DNA of 64,000 nucleotides from positions 1 through 64,000 of the forward strand of contig JAKPGJ010000007.1 in the NCBI GenBank assembly GCA_029550965.1, written 5' to 3'. The stretch is from Bacillota bacterium. GTDB lineage: Bacteria > Bacillota > Clostridia > Oscillospirales > CAG-382. Of the stretch, positions 41,965 to 52,096 are shown one piece after another. The notes below the pieces were generated by a model. The model saw only the letters and a program-made list of their open reading frames with translations. It searched no databases and was not told where the DNA came from. The number at the start of each line of letters is the position of its first letter. Position 1 is the first letter of the stretch. A program made the translations under genes and the position numbers.

Positions 41965-44442
41965 TTATACCACCGACGGATTGACGTCCAGATCAAGCCG
42001 AATTCCGTCGGGCAGTTCCGACAGCGCGTCGGAATAAACGTCGTCAAGGAACGCTCTTGACGAAGCGTTATCGGCATATTTTATGATAATCCGCTGCCTG
42101 TAACGTCCGCCGATTTTGTAGATCCCGTCCTTGAAAGGACCGAAACGGATGATTTTGACGTCCTGATGATGTTTGCTGTGTATTTCGTCCAGCTTCGTGC
42201 TGAACCGCTTTACGTACTCCCAAACGGCGCTTTCATCGCCGCCGGAAACGCCGAACACGGCCAGCGAACAGAACGGCGGAAAAAGCACCGCTTTTCTTAA
42301 TTTAATCTCGCTCTCGTAAAATTTTTCGTAGTCCTGTTGCGCGGCGAGCTTTAAAATCTCGTTGTCGGGGTTGTAGGTCTGCAGAATCGCGCGCCCCTGC
42401 TTTTTCGCCCTGCCGGCTCTGCCGACCAGCTGGGTAATCAGCGAAAAAGTACGCTCTCCGGCGCGGAAGTCGTTCATATACAAAAGCGTATCCACCGAAA
42501 TAACCCCGACCAGGCTCACGTTGGGAAAATCCAGCCCTTTCGCGACCATCTGCGTGCCGAAAAGAATGTCCGCCTCGCCCTCGCTGAAACGCTTTAACAT
42601 TTTATCGTGCGAATACCTGGCCGAAGTGGTGTCGGTATCCATGCGGATATACTGCGCGTTCGGGAAGCGCGCGGCAATCTCGTCCTGCAGTTTCTGCGTG
42701 CCGAAACCGAAAAAGCCGATGTGCTTGCTTCCGCAGGACGTGCAGATTTTGGGCGGCAGGCTTACATAGCCGCAGTAATGGCAAATCAGCCTTTCCTTTC
42801 TTTCCGAACCGCTGTACGCATGGTAGGTCAGCGAAACCGAGCAGCTGGGGCAGGTATAAACCATCCCGCAGCTTCTGCAGGACAAAAAGGAGTTATATCC
42901 CCTGCGGTTCGCGAACATGATGGTCTGTTCCTTATTCTCAAGGTTTTTTCTGATTTCCTTTTCAAGCCGTTTGCCGATCAGGTTATCCGGGAAAATGTTC
43001 TCGTCATTCCGCAGATCCTCAATGACTACTTCCGGCAGCTTTATTCCGCCGTAGCGTTCGGTCAGCTTGATGAGCGTATAGACGCCGCTCATCGCTTTAT
43101 ACATGCTCTCGATCGAGGGCGTCGCCGACGCGAGCAGCATCAGGCATTTGTTTTCTCTGCACCGGAAGCGGGCGATGTCGCGCGCGTGGTATTTCGGCGT
43201 AATCTCGGACTTGTAGGTGGTTTCCTGCTCCTCGTCCAATATGATGACGCCGATGTTCTTCAGCGGCGCGAAAACCGCGCTGCGTGTGCCGAGCACCACC
43301 CGTATGTCGCCGTTCGTGATTTTGCGGTATGTATCGATCCGCTCGCCCACCGACAGCATGGAGTGTATTACAGCGAGCTTGCCGCCGAAAACCGCCTTGT
43401 AGGTGGCAAGCGCCTGCGCGGTCAGACCGATTTCGGGCAGCAGAATAATCGCGGTTTTGCCGGCCGACAACGCTTTTTTGACCGCTTCGGTAATCACGCG
43501 GGTCTTTCCGCTTCCGGTCACGCCGAAAAGAAGCGCCGCTTTCGGTTCGCCGCTGTCTATCAGCTCCGATAACTTGCCTACCGCTTCTTTCTGCTCCTGC
43601 GTAAGCTCACCGGCGCAGACGTCTTTTTCTTCTAAATAAACTTCTTCCTCGTACGGCGTGCGCTCGACCCTGTCCTCGTACCGCTCGCAGATGCCCTTTT
43701 TGACCAGCGCCGAAATCACCGAAGATGAAATGCCGCTGATATCCTCGATTTCGCTCGCGCTGATTTTCGGATAATGCAGCAGCAGCGCGATTAACTCTTT
43801 CTGCTTCGCGGTCAGATTTCCGTCGCTTTCCAAAAGAAGCTGCGCCTGCTCTTCGTCAACGGTGAGCCGAATCAGCTTTCTGCTCTTTTCATTAATATGC
43901 TTCGATACTTCGCTGCGCTTCTCAAGAATGCCGTTTCTGACAAGGGTTTTTAAAAGCTTTTCGCTTTCCTCGCCGTACTCGGCGAAAATCTCCTTCTCGT
44001 ACGCTTTCTTTTTGGTTTTGATAAATCGAAAAAGCACTTCCGAGACTGTATTGTATCCGTCCGGGAGCGCATCCACCGCTGCCGTATAATACACGGACGT
44101 GCCTAAGTTCACGCCGGGCGGCAATACCGTCCGCATCGCGTCGCCGAACGTGCAAAAAAACCTTTCCTTCATAAAAACGCAAAGATCGACCAGCTCCTCG
44201 GGTATCTCGATCGGATAATCCAGAACCGAGCTGACCGGTTTGATTCCCGGATAATCGGTCGTGTCCGAGAAGCCGACGACGACTGCGCTTTTCTGTTTGT
44301 TCGCATTTCCAAAGGGGACGACGCATAACGTGCCTTTTTTCATTTCGGCACGCAGTTCCGGCGGCACAAAATACACATACCGCCGGTCTATTCGGTATGG
44401 AATATCTAAGATATAGACGGCGGCATAAATCTTATCCAACAC
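41965..44442 (-). CDS. priA: Primosomal replication restart helicase PriA
   Basis: An 825-residue superfamily 2 helicase that reloads the replisome at repaired forks. N-terminal 3'-OH-binding and winged-helix regions (1-290), Walker [10 protein letters not shown] (about 302-310), DEEQ box (about 405), the zinc-binding insert with four CxxC pairs ([13 protein letters not shown] and CHYCGY...CTSCGS, about 524-580), helicase motif [15 protein letters not shown], and a C-terminal domain. Complete, standard order relative to rpoZ and def. Confidence 0.96.
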   Translation of the reverse strand: MLDKIYAAVYILDIPYRIDRRYVYFVPPELRAEMKKGTLCVVPFGNANKQKSAVVVGFSDTTDYPGIKPVSSVLDYPIEIPEELVDLCVFMKERFFCTFGDAMRTVLPPGVNLGTSVYYTAAVDALPDGYNTVSEVLFRFIKTKKKAYEKEIFAEYGEESEKLLKTLVRNGILEKRSEVSKHINEKSRKLIRLTVDEEQAQLLLESDGNLTAKQKELIALLLHYPKISASEIEDISGISSSVISALVKKGICERYEDRVERTPYEEEVYLEEKDVCAGELTQEQKEAVGKLSELIDSGEPKAALLFGVTGSGKTRVITEAVKKALSAGKTAIILLPEIGLTAQALATYKAVFGGKLAVIHSMLSVGERIDTYRKITNGDIRVVLGTRSAVFAPLKNIGVIILDEEQETTYKSEITPKYHARDIARFRCRENKCLMLLASATPSIESMYKAMSGVYTLIKLTERYGGIKLPEVVIEDLRNDENIFPDNLIGKRLEKEIRKNLENKEQTIMFANRRGYNSFLSCRSCGMVYTCPSCSVSLTYHAYSGSERKERLICHYCGYVSLPPKICTSCGSKHIGFFGFGTQKLQDEIAARFPNAQYIRMDTDTTSARYSHDKMLKRFSEGEADILFGTQMVAKGLDFPNVSLVGVISVDTLLYMNDFRAGERTFSLITQLVGRAGRAKKQGRAILQTYNPDNEILKLAAQQDYEKFYESEIKLRKAVLFPPFCSLAVFGVSGGDESAVWEYVKRFSTKLDEIHSKHHQDVKIIRFGPFKDGIYKIGGRYRQRIIIKYADNASSRAFLDDVYSDALSELPDGIRLDLDVNPSVV

Positions 44443-44456
44443 AGTATTCCCTTTAT

Positions 44457-44714
44457 TTAGTCCGCAATGATTTTATACGTTCCGTCGAACAAACGCTTGA
44501 TTGCAAGCGAAACCGCCTTGTCGTTTGCTGCGTCGTAGCTGGTGTCCTGCCTTGAATCCTTTGAAAAACGGTCGTTTTCCTTATGCGCTTCTGCGGCTTC
44601 CCTTTCCTCTATCGCTTTTTGCGTGATGTAGCGCGCGCATTTCGCAGTCGCGATGACAAGCATATAACGATTTATTTTATCATTTGTAAGCTGTTTAACG
44701 GATGGATAAAGCAT
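44457..44714 (-). CDS. rpoZ: RNA polymerase omega subunit
   Basis: An 85-residue omega subunit, MLYPSVKQLTNDKINRYMLV, typical of the family, which helps assemble beta-prime. The ATG at 44714 is chosen on family similarity and AAGGAGA about 12 bases upstream; the frame extends further upstream only from a TTG. It sits between gmk and priA as usual. Confidence 0.92.
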   Translation of the reverse strand: MLYPSVKQLTNDKINRYMLVIATAKCARYITQKAIEEREAAEAHKENDRFSKDSRQDTSYDAANDKAVSLAIKRLFDGTYKIIAD

Positions 44715-44772
44715 GGCTTTTCTACTCTCCTTTTCTATGTGACTGTTATATTTTGCCAATTACAATATTTGC

Positions 44773-45387
44773 TTAATTCATGAAATTCCGAAGAATCTCC
44801 TGCGCTTGGGCGTCTTTAACATATGTCCCGTCCGCGATTGCCAGGATGTCCCGCGCCGCTTTTTCGGACTCGCCGGTGCGGTTTACGATAATATAATCGT
44901 ATTCTTTCGCGAACTTTATCTCGGTCAGCGCGGTTTTGAGCCGTTCCTCCATGGCCTCGTCGGTTTCGGTTCCTCGGTCGTGCAGGCGTTTTTTCAGCTC
45001 CTCAAAACTCGGGGGCGTAATGAAAATCAAAACCGCGTCGGGAATCTTTTCCTTTATCTGCATCGCGCCGCAGACTTCGATTTCAAGGATGACGTTCATG
45101 CCTTTGGCAAGCTGCTCGGCAACGAACTTCTTCGGCGTGCCGTACAGGTTGCCGCAGAATTCCGCGTACTCGAGCATTTCGCCCTTTTCGATCATATCGA
45201 TAAACTGCTCCCGGCTGACGAAAAAGTAATCGACGCCTTCCTTTTCGCCCGCGCGCGGGGGACGCGTTGTAGCCGAAACCGAATAACAAAAGTTGTCGCT
45301 CATTTTAAACAGCGCGTCAAGCACCGTGCCCTTTCCGCTTCCGCTCGACCCGGAAACGACGAAGAGCTTTCCCATTTTACTGCTCAT
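44773..45387 (-). CDS. gmk: Guanylate kinase
   Basis: A 204-residue GMP kinase: P-loop VVSGSSGSGKGTV, GMP-binding SATTRPPRAGEKEGVDY, and the lid region RLHDRGTETDEAMEERL. The start was placed at ATG 45387 (GAGAGG 8 bases upstream), which makes its first codons overlap the end of remA by 11 bases; an ATG at 45402 is possible. Confidence 0.95.
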   Translation of the reverse strand: MSSKMGKLFVVSGSSGSGKGTVLDALFKMSDNFCYSVSATTRPPRAGEKEGVDYFFVSREQFIDMIEKGEMLEYAEFCGNLYGTPKKFVAEQLAKGMNVILEIEVCGAMQIKEKIPDAVLIFITPPSFEELKKRLHDRGTETDEAMEERLKTALTEIKFAKEYDYIIVNRTGESEKAARDILAIADGTYVKDAQAQEILRNFMN

Positions 45388-45616
45388 GCGAAAACCTCTC
45401 ATTCAGTTCCTGCGGCGTCTCCGCGGACAATACGATATGGTCGCTGTCGGTAATCAAAACCGCTTTCGTTTTCTTGCCGCAGCTGACGTCAATAACGCGG
45501 CCGATGTTTTTCGCGTCCTGAATCAGTCTTCTGACCGGCAGAGAATCCGGGCTTATGACCGCCACAACCCTGCCGGCGGATATAAAGTTTCCGTTGCCTA
45601 TGTCAACCAGTTTCAT
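45377..45616 (-). CDS. remA: Extracellular matrix regulatory protein RemA (DUF370)
   Basis: A 79-residue DNA-binding protein that in B. subtilis activates matrix and osmoprotection genes by binding as an oligomeric ring. It begins MKLVDIGNGNFISAGRVVAV, with SPDSLPVRRLIQDAKN and GRVIDVSCGKKTKAVL, all family hallmarks. Immediately upstream of and overlapping gmk, the standard Firmicutes arrangement. Confidence 0.95.
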   Translation of the reverse strand: MKLVDIGNGNFISAGRVVAVISPDSLPVRRLIQDAKNIGRVIDVSCGKKTKAVLITDSDHIVLSAETPQELNERFSHEQ

Positions 45617-45684
45617 AAAATACCTTTCCGGATATATTATACTTAAAGTATTTATAAATCTATTATGAAATTATTTTGCAAATT

Positions 45685-46563
45685 TTACTCAATGTTCTGA
45701 ATCTGTTCCCGTATGCGCTCGATTGCGCATTTCGCGTCGATTACATAGCGGGCGATTTCCGTGTCGCAGGCTTTCGAGCCGATGGTGTTGACCTCGCGGT
45801 TCAGCTCCTGCACCAAAAAGTCCAGCTTTCTTCCGGCGGGCTGCTTCTCGTTTAAAATCTCCCTGAACTGCGCGAAATGACTGCCCAGTCTTGCCAGCTC
45901 TTCGTTGATGTCGGTTTTGTCCGCGTACACCGCGCACTCGGTGAGCAGCCTTGACTCGTCCACCGGAACCCCGGCGAGCAGTTCCGCCACCCGCGCCTTC
46001 ATGCGCTCGTTGCTGACGCGCAGCGATTCGGGCGCGCGCAGCGCGATTTTCTCGGCAATCTGCTCAAGTTCCGTCAGGTTGCCTAATATATCGTTTTCGA
46101 GTTTTAAGCCCTCGCGGATTCTCATTGCCAAATGCTGTTCGAAAGCCTCTTTTAAAACCTTTTCAATCGCGGTCCAGACCGCTTCCAAATCCTCGTCCAC
46201 TTTGCGCGCGATAAACACCTCGTTTTTCGACGCGATCATGTCGAGTGACAAATCGCCGGAAAGCGCGTACTCGTTCTTGATTTCATTTAAAAGCCTGATA
46301 TAGCTTTCCAGGTACTCTTTGTTGACGGACAGGTCGATTTTATCGCCCGCGATGCTCTCAACCGAAATGTATATTTCCAGTTTTCCGCGCGAAATATAGC
46401 TTGCCGCAAGCTGTTTGATTCTGTCCTCGAGCGGAGAATAGAGCTTGGGCATCTTGAGCGTCGTATCCAGATAACGGCTGTTTACCGACTTTACCTCGCA
46501 AAGGATATCTCTGCCGTCTATGACTTCTTTGTACCGGCCGAACCCGGTCATGCTTTTTACCAT
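45685..46563 (-). CDS. yicC: YicC-family endoribonuclease
   Basis: A 292-residue protein beginning MVKSMTGFGRY, the invariant YicC start, with EVKSVNSRYLDTTLKMP and the C-terminal DUF1732 region GRKLDFLVQELNREVNTIGSKA. YicC proteins are now known as RNases in E. coli and B. subtilis. The ATG at 46563 was chosen over upstream in-frame starts because of the family N-terminus and GGTGAT. First of the yicC-remA-gmk-rpoZ-priA series. Confidence 0.93.
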   Translation of the reverse strand: MVKSMTGFGRYKEVIDGRDILCEVKSVNSRYLDTTLKMPKLYSPLEDRIKQLAASYISRGKLEIYISVESIAGDKIDLSVNKEYLESYIRLLNEIKNEYALSGDLSLDMIASKNEVFIARKVDEDLEAVWTAIEKVLKEAFEQHLAMRIREGLKLENDILGNLTELEQIAEKIALRAPESLRVSNERMKARVAELLAGVPVDESRLLTECAVYADKTDINEELARLGSHFAQFREILNEKQPAGRKLDFLVQELNREVNTIGSKACDTEIARYVIDAKCAIERIREQIQNIE

Positions 46564-46576
46564 TATATCACCATTC

Positions 46577-47113
46577 TTAACGCAGTTTGAAAGTTCTATC
46601 AAAGATCTTTTTGATTTTTACGACATACAAAAGAATCAGTCTGTCCAGCGCAATATCGAACAGCACGAAGGTCAGATTGCCCAGCAGATATACGACCAGC
46701 TTGAAGCTGTAAAAATCATCGTCCAGCATGAAAAGATACATGCCCGCCGCGATGATCGCAGTAAAAAACAGGTTGAAAACGGCCAGCTTGGCGATGAGCG
46801 CCAGCCATTTGTTCGGGATGCGCTGCAGGTATGCTTTTAAAATCGGATACAAACCCGCGAAAACCGCGAAAATGATGCCGGGTGATTTATATGGCAAAAG
46901 CAGGACCGTTAGTACCGAACTGACCGCATAAATGGAAACCGCGTATCTCGTTCCCAGCTCCACCATTGCGAACGCAATGGTCAGACTTGCCGCCGCGGCG
47001 GCCGTCAGATCCATGCTCTGGAAAACGGAGCCGATGAACATAATCAATATATTCAGCGCGCTCAGCATGCCCGATAACGCTATTTTTTTACTGGATTTTA
47101 CCGTGCTTTTCAT
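46577..47113 (-). CDS. Six-helix membrane protein, ECF S-component-like
   Basis: About 178 residues with six hydrophobic helices (ALSGMLSALNILIMFIGSV, AASLTIAFAMVELG, YAVSSVLTVLLLP, IFAVFAGLYPILKAYL, FNLFFTAIIAAGMYLF, LGNLTFVLFDIALDRLILLYV). The opening KKIALSGMLSAL and six-helix layout resemble substrate-binding S components of ECF vitamin transporters, but no ATPase or T component is nearby. This is inference from pattern. The start at 47113 lies 5 bases after the J-protein stop; yicC follows 13 bases downstream. Confidence 0.55.
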   Translation of the reverse strand: MKSTVKSSKKIALSGMLSALNILIMFIGSVFQSMDLTAAAAASLTIAFAMVELGTRYAVSIYAVSSVLTVLLLPYKSPGIIFAVFAGLYPILKAYLQRIPNKWLALIAKLAVFNLFFTAIIAAGMYLFMLDDDFYSFKLVVYLLGNLTFVLFDIALDRLILLYVVKIKKIFDRTFKLR

Positions 47114-47118
47114 ATCCG

Positions 47119-47751
47119 CTAACAACAACTAATCAAATCTCCGCCCATACATTCGCAGCAGGTGTCCGCGATGCACAGGCCGGCGCAGATGTCGCAGCCG
47201 CTGCAGCTTTGCGCCTGACGGCCGGAATACGGGCTGTACGCCGAACCGGTATTCAGGCTGTCCAGTCCCGCCCGGTACTCGGCGTTGTACGGGTCAAGAC
47301 GGCATGCCGTTTCCATTTCGTTGCGCGCGTCGAACAGCCAGCCCTTCTGATACAGCACATGCCCCATCAGGAAGTGCCACTCAGCGTTCCGCTGGTTTTC
47401 GGGAATCCGCAGAAGCAGAATCTCAGCTTCCGCCGCCCTGCGCGTCGCAATCAGCTGCCGTATGCGCAGATAAACATTGCCGGTGTACGCGTCGGAACCG
47501 GAACCGCCGCCGGAATACCCGGTATTGCTTCCCGAATACCCGGAATACCCGTTCGATGCGTTCGCGCGCTGACGCATGATCGTGTCGTACGCTTCGTTGA
47601 TTTCCTTCATCTTCTGCGCCGCAAGGTCGGCAAGCGGGTTGTTCACGTAATTGTCCGGATGATACTGTTTCGCAAGCTTTCGGTAAGCCTGCTTAATTTC
47701 TTCGTCTGATGCCGTAGGGGATACTCCCAATACTTTATAGGGATCTGTCAC
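47119..47751 (-). CDS. J-domain protein with Cys-rich tail
   Basis: A 210-residue protein: N-terminal J domain (1-65, HPD in [11 protein letters not shown]), a Gly/Ser/Tyr linker (68-90), a helical TPR-like part (95-165: [40 protein letters not shown]), and a C-terminal tail with nine cysteines ([19 protein letters not shown], then CC at the end). The tail looks like a metal or Fe-S binding segment or a lipidated or membrane-proximal patch. It starts 3 bases after the DUF5685 gene ends, so the two are almost certainly translated together. Confidence 0.8.
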   Translation of the reverse strand: MTDPYKVLGVSPTASDEEIKQAYRKLAKQYHPDNYVNNPLADLAAQKMKEINEAYDTIMRQRANASNGYSGYSGSNTGYSGGGSGSDAYTGNVYLRIRQLIATRRAAEAEILLLRIPENQRNAEWHFLMGHVLYQKGWLFDARNEMETACRLDPYNAEYRAGLDSLNTGSAYSPYSGRQAQSCSGCDICAGLCIADTCCECMGGDLISCC

Positions 47752-47753
47752 GT

Positions 47754-48617
47754 TTACCTCCGATTTTCACTGCGAGCGTGGACTTTGTCAAGCGCCGCTC
47801 TGCCGCCGAGCTCGCTTATGTTAAAAAGTATTTGATCGTAAGCCGTAACGCCGTCTTCAACCGTGTGCAGTCCGTAAACCGAAGAAAAAGCGTTCAGGCT
47901 GTCGATAATGGTTGTTTTGATTTCGTCGGCGTGTTTGAGAACCGCTTCCGCCGTTCCGTATTTTACAAGAAACGGGTTGTACGAACCGCTTTTTTCGTCG
48001 TCATAAATATCGTCGTACGCGTCGATTAAATAGATATATCTGCCGATATGATACCCGCATTGGGAAGCGATCAGCTTTTTGCTTCCTTCCAGTCCGAAGG
48101 AAGCGATATCCTGCGTAATCTTCGCGAAGCAGTCCGCGACGGCGTCCAGCCTTGCTTCTTTCGCCCGCTCAAGCTCGTCGAGCTTCGCCAGTCCTTCCCG
48201 GATGCTGTTTTCAAGCTCTCCGTATCCGCTTGCCCTGTTTTTGATCCGCTTAAAAAAGGGCAGCGTAAGCTTCTTTACAAAGCGTTTGACGCCTTTTGAA
48301 TCCCGGATATCGTCCAGCGCCTTGTAATAAAGCAGAATCGCGAACGCCGAACAGGTCAGGTCGTAAGCGTTATCCGCGCGCAGGGTGTTTTTCTTCTTTA
48401 AATGATAAGGGCAATACTTTTTCTCAACATTCGGTTTTTCGTCCGTCAGCGCAAGCCTTAACAGCGCGAGCGCGACGAAATCGTAGTTTAAAAAAAAACG
48501 GGTAAAATGCGATATGCGCTTTCCACCGTATCGGCACAATCCGCAGTAAACCGCCCGGTAAAGCTCATATTCTTTGACCAGCAGCTCTCCCTGCACCGGC
48601 CGTATATAACCGAACAT
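47754..48617 (-). CDS. DUF5685 family protein
   Basis: A 287-residue mostly helical soluble protein starting [20 protein letters not shown], with Cys pair YCGLCRYGG (about 25-33) and CPYH (about 68), then helical repeats with [19 protein letters not shown] near residue 220, a region reminiscent of acidic metal or prenyl-phosphate sites. I recognise this as DUF5685, function unknown. The start at 48617 has AAAGGGA upstream and fits the family. It has a promoter at 48657-48685 and heads a unit with the J-protein gene. Confidence 0.75.
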   Translation of the reverse strand: MFGYIRPVQGELLVKEYELYRAVYCGLCRYGGKRISHFTRFFLNYDFVALALLRLALTDEKPNVEKKYCPYHLKKKNTLRADNAYDLTCSAFAILLYYKALDDIRDSKGVKRFVKKLTLPFFKRIKNRASGYGELENSIREGLAKLDELERAKEARLDAVADCFAKITQDIASFGLEGSKKLIASQCGYHIGRYIYLIDAYDDIYDDEKSGSYNPFLVKYGTAEAVLKHADEIKTTIIDSLNAFSSVYGLHTVEDGVTAYDQILFNISELGGRAALDKVHARSENRR

Positions 48618-48656
48618 AAAGGTTTTCCCTTTCGGAGTGTTGTATTTTATCGAATT

Positions 48657-48685
48657 ATTATACCATATATTTTTTGAAAAGGCAA
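48657..48685 (-). promoter_or_regulatory. Promoter of the DUF5685/J-protein unit
   Basis: On the minus strand TTGCCT (48685-48680), 17-base spacer, TATAAT (48662-48657), about 40 bases before the ATG. Confidence 0.65.
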
Positions 48686-48753
48686 TATAAAAAAACAAGC
48701 GCGCGTATTGTATTTTTTGTTGATTTTGACGTTATATTCATATTCTTTAAATA

Positions 48754-48782
48754 TTGACAATCCCATAGTTGTGTGATAATAT
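48754..48782 (+). promoter_or_regulatory. Promoter of the first plus-strand ABC exporter
   Basis: TTGACA (48754-48759), 17-base spacer, TAATAT (48777-48782). Divergent from the DUF5685 promoter about 70 bases away. Confidence 0.75.
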
Positions 48783-48810
48783 TAGTACAATATTAAATTG
48801 GAGGACTGCT

Positions 48811-49707
48811 ATGAGTTTACGTGTAAACGGTTTAACCAAATCGTTCGGCGACAAAATTGCCGTCAACAACGTCAGCTTTTCGATGGAAAAGCCGGGCGTT
48901 TTCGGCTTGATCGGCACAAACGGCGCCGGCAAAACCACAACCATCCGGTCGGTGCTGGGCATCATGACGCCGGACAGCGGGTCTGCCGAATGGAACGGAA
49001 AAAGAATAACCCGAGAAACCCTCAGCTTCGGCTATATGCCCGAAGAACGCGGCATCTATATGAAGACCAAAGTGCTCGAACAGCTTATATACTTCGGCAT
49101 GCTCAGAGGCATGACCAAAGCAGATGCGAAAAAGAGCGCGCTTTCCTATTTAGACCGGCTCGGAATTATGGAGTATAAGGACGTTCCGGCGGAAAAACTG
49201 TCCAAAGGCAATCAGCAGAAGGTTCAGCTGATCAGCACGCTGATTCACGACCCGGTTCTGATATTTTTAGACGAACCTTTTTCGGGGCTCGACCCGGTCA
49301 ACGCCGTCATGCTGAGCAATCTGATCAAAGAGCTGGTGGAAAACAAACGCTATATCGTCATGAGCAGCCACCAGATGAACACGGTCGAGGACTACTGCGA
49401 GAACATACTGCTTCTACATAACGGAAGAACGGTTCTTCAGGGCAATCTGAAGGAGATTAAGAAAGGGTACGGACACACCAATCTGGTTATTTCCGCCGAC
49501 GAAAGGGTGCTCCCGATTGCGGAGAAAAACGGACTGGTCCTCCTGGCAAAGCAGCCTGAAACCTATGAGTTCAAGATAACCGGCGACGCGATGGCGGAAG
49601 CGTTCCTGAAAGACGTGGTTGCCGCAGGCATCATGCCCACGAAATATGTCGTCAAGGAACCTTCGCTGAACGAAATATTTATTGAAAAGGTGGGTGAAGA
49701 GCAATGA
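48811..49707 (+). CDS. ABC exporter ATPase, NatA-like
   Basis: A 298-residue ATPase: Walker A LIGTNGAGKTT, signature LSKGNQQKVQ, Walker B LIFLDEPFSGLDPVN, switch MSSHQMNT, and a C-terminal extension ending FIEKVGEEQ as in NatA (YhaQ) proteins of sodium or antibiotic efflux systems. The start at ATG 48811 has GGAGG 6 bases upstream. Its stop overlaps the permease start (ATGA). Confidence 0.9.
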   Translation: MSLRVNGLTKSFGDKIAVNNVSFSMEKPGVFGLIGTNGAGKTTTIRSVLGIMTPDSGSAEWNGKRITRETLSFGYMPEERGIYMKTKVLEQLIYFGMLRGMTKADAKKSALSYLDRLGIMEYKDVPAEKLSKGNQQKVQLISTLIHDPVLIFLDEPFSGLDPVNAVMLSNLIKELVENKRYIVMSSHQMNTVEDYCENILLLHNGRTVLQGNLKEIKKGYGHTNLVISADERVLPIAEKNGLVLLAKQPETYEFKITGDAMAEAFLKDVVAAGIMPTKYVVKEPSLNEIFIEKVGEEQ

Positions 49708-50936
49708 AGCAGATCAAAACAGTATTCGCGTTTACCTTCAGGGACGCCGTTCGGAAAAAGGCTTTTATCATTTCTACCGCCATCACGCTGATTATTATAT
49801 TAATCCTGTCGTTTTTGACAAGACTTTCTTCCTCTTCCGGGGATGAAGAAACCGAGTATTACGGCGGTTATACGCTGTATTATATTGACGAGAGCAACCT
49901 GATAAAAGGCGGCGCCGACGCGCTTGCGGCCGCGATGAACGGTTCTGCCGTCATCCAGGGCAGCGCGGCGCAGCTGGACGAATACAAGGAAAAGATCAAT
50001 ACCGAAAATGGCGTTTATGCGGTTCAGGTAACCGAGCAGAACGGCCAGCCGTTCATCACCGTCATCAGCAAAGACTTTATGAGCAGCATTTCGTACGATT
50101 ATATCACCGAGGTGCTGAGCAAAACCTATACCGCGAACGCCATGCGGGAATACGGTCTGGACGACAAAGCGATCGCGCTCGCGCAGACCGAGCTTCGTTA
50201 TACCGCAGAGTTCACCGGCGAGATGAACATCAACGGCTATATCGCCGGCATCCTGCTGACGATGCTGATTTTCTTCGCGATCTATTATTACGGATACGGC
50301 GTCGCGATGTCCATCGCGACCGAAAAAACCTCGCGGGTTATGGAGACGCTGGTGGTTTCCGCAAAACCGTCGCGCATTTTAATCGGCAAATGCCTGGCAA
50401 TGGGACTTCTGGGGCTGCTTCAGTTCGCCGGAACCATCGCTTTCGCCGCGCTGTGCAAAGAGGTTATCATTCCGGACAACTTTTCGCTGCTGGGCGCGCC
50501 GCTCTCTTTCGACGCGTTCACGCCGGAAGCGATTCTCCTTTTGCTCCTCTACTTCATTTTAGGCTATGCGCTGTACGCGGTTCTAAACGCTGTATGCGGC
50601 GCCCTGGTCAGCAAAATAGAGGACTTAAACTCCGCGCTGATGCCGGTTATATTCCTTTCGCTGATCTCCTTCTATTTAGGTTACATTACCGCAGTTTCCG
50701 GCAGCGAGGGAACCCTTGCCAAAGTCGCTTTGTATCTCCCCTTCTCGTCGCCGTTCATGATACCGTTTAAACTTATAAACGGCGGCTATACAGCCTCGCA
50801 AATCGCAATCTCCATAGCGCTTCTTGTCGTATCCATTCTCGTCATCACCTATATCTGCATACGGGTTTACTCCGCTTCCGTGCTCCACTACGGAAAGAGA
50901 CAGAAGCTGGTTGATCTGTACAAGACGAAGTTATAA
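49704..50936 (+). CDS. ABC exporter permease, NatB-like
   Basis: A 410-residue ABC-2 permease: helix 1 at about 20-40 (FIISTAITLIIILILSFLT), a large extracytoplasmic domain (45-180), then five or six helices. The segment YYYGYGVAMSIATEKTSRVMETLVVSAKPSRILIGK is the characteristic NatB/YhaP loop. Substrate likely Na+ or toxic compounds; unproven. Coupled to the ATPase by a 4-base overlap. Confidence 0.88.
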   Translation: MKQIKTVFAFTFRDAVRKKAFIISTAITLIIILILSFLTRLSSSSGDEETEYYGGYTLYYIDESNLIKGGADALAAAMNGSAVIQGSAAQLDEYKEKINTENGVYAVQVTEQNGQPFITVISKDFMSSISYDYITEVLSKTYTANAMREYGLDDKAIALAQTELRYTAEFTGEMNINGYIAGILLTMLIFFAIYYYGYGVAMSIATEKTSRVMETLVVSAKPSRILIGKCLAMGLLGLLQFAGTIAFAALCKEVIIPDNFSLLGAPLSFDAFTPEAILLLLLYFILGYALYAVLNAVCGALVSKIEDLNSALMPVIFLSLISFYLGYITAVSGSEGTLAKVALYLPFSSPFMIPFKLINGGYTASQIAISIALLVVSILVITYICIRVYSASVLHYGKRQKLVDLYKTKL

Positions 50937-50951
50937 TTATAAAAACAACGT

Positions 50952-50987
50952 ATCAGCGCGGACCGGCCTCGAGCTCTCCGCGCTGAT
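50952..50987 (+). terminator. Perfect 11-bp hairpin after the NatB-like gene
   Basis: ATCAGCGCGGA (50952-50962) and TCCGCGCTGAT (50977-50987) with a 14-base loop. The tail TTATTCAA is only weakly T-rich, so termination may be partial. The following 170 bases to 51163 are AT-rich without a gene. Confidence 0.6.
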
Positions 50988-51162
50988 TTATTCAACACGC
51001 TTTTATAAAAAAATGTTGCCATTTTTTAAAAAATATCTACACAAAAAGGTTTTTTTGTTTTTGATGCGTATATATACTACAAATTAGCGCAATCTATTAT
51101 TTTGCACCTTTTATAGTGCGAAAACGCTTCTTATAAAAATACAAAAAGAAACGGAGCCTGTT

Positions 51163-52080
51163 ATGATACTGGAAATGCGCAATGTCACCAAATACTTTGG
51201 AAAACGCAAGGTTTTGGACAACGTTTCCCTGACGGTAAACGAAGGCGAGATCCTGGGCTTTCTGGGTCCCAACGGCGCGGGAAAAACCACGGCGATCAAA
51301 ATTATGCTCGGACTTCTGAACGCCGACAGCGGCGAGGTCATTATCAACGGTTACAGCGTCAAAAAAGATTTTGAGAAAGCGCTCAAAAGAGTGGGCGGCA
51401 TTATCGAAAGCCCGGACATGTATAACTATCTGACCGGATACGAGAACCTAATGCTTTGCGCCAGAATGCACGGGCTCGGCAGAGAGCGCGTGCTGGAGGT
51501 TGCCGAGCAGGTAAAACTTGCGGGCAGACTGAACGACAAGGTCAAAAAATACTCGCTCGGTATGCGCCAGAGGCTTGGTGTTGCGCAGGCGATTATCAAC
51601 AGGCCGAACCTGCTGGTTTTAGACGAGCCGACCAACGGGCTTGACCCGGTGGGCATCAAAGAGTTAAGGGATATGCTGCGCGATTACGCGCGGCAGGGCG
51701 CGGCGGTGTTCGTATCCTCGCACCTGCTCGCGGAAATGGAGCTGATGTGCGACACGCTCTGCATTATCGAACAGGGCGTAGTGATTGCGCAGAAATCCCT
51801 GCGCGAGTTTATTACGACGACGGACACGGCGGACCGGCTCAACTACACCTTCTCGGTCGGCGATTTGGAGAAGGCGGTAGCCCTTTTGAACGCCAACGGG
51901 TACGAGGTGACCGTGTCGGATTCGCTGATTCACGCGCAGATTACGAAAGAGAAAGCCGCCGCGATGGCGAAACTGCTGTCGCTCAACGATGTCGATTTGT
52001 ATTCCATGACCGCGGAGCAGAAGAGGCTGGAGGACGCGTTCCTGCAGGCTACGCACGGCTCCAAAGACCAGATTTCTTAA
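51163..52080 (+). CDS. ABC transporter ATPase, BcrA-like
   Basis: A 305-residue ATPase: Walker A LGPNGAGKTT (about 36-45), signature YSLGMRQRLGVAQAI, Walker B LLVLDEPTNGLDPVG, switch VSSHLLAEM. This set fits the BcrA/lantibiotic-immunity and peptide-exporter group. CGGAG lies 7 bases before the ATG. The permease follows 16 bases later. Confidence 0.9.
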   Translation: MILEMRNVTKYFGKRKVLDNVSLTVNEGEILGFLGPNGAGKTTAIKIMLGLLNADSGEVIINGYSVKKDFEKALKRVGGIIESPDMYNYLTGYENLMLCARMHGLGRERVLEVAEQVKLAGRLNDKVKKYSLGMRQRLGVAQAIINRPNLLVLDEPTNGLDPVGIKELRDMLRDYARQGAAVFVSSHLLAEMELMCDTLCIIEQGVVIAQKSLREFITTTDTADRLNYTFSVGDLEKAVALLNANGYEVTVSDSLIHAQITKEKAAAMAKLLSLNDVDLYSMTAEQKRLEDAFLQATHGSKDQIS

Positions 52081-52096
52081 AAGGGGGCGGCTTAAA

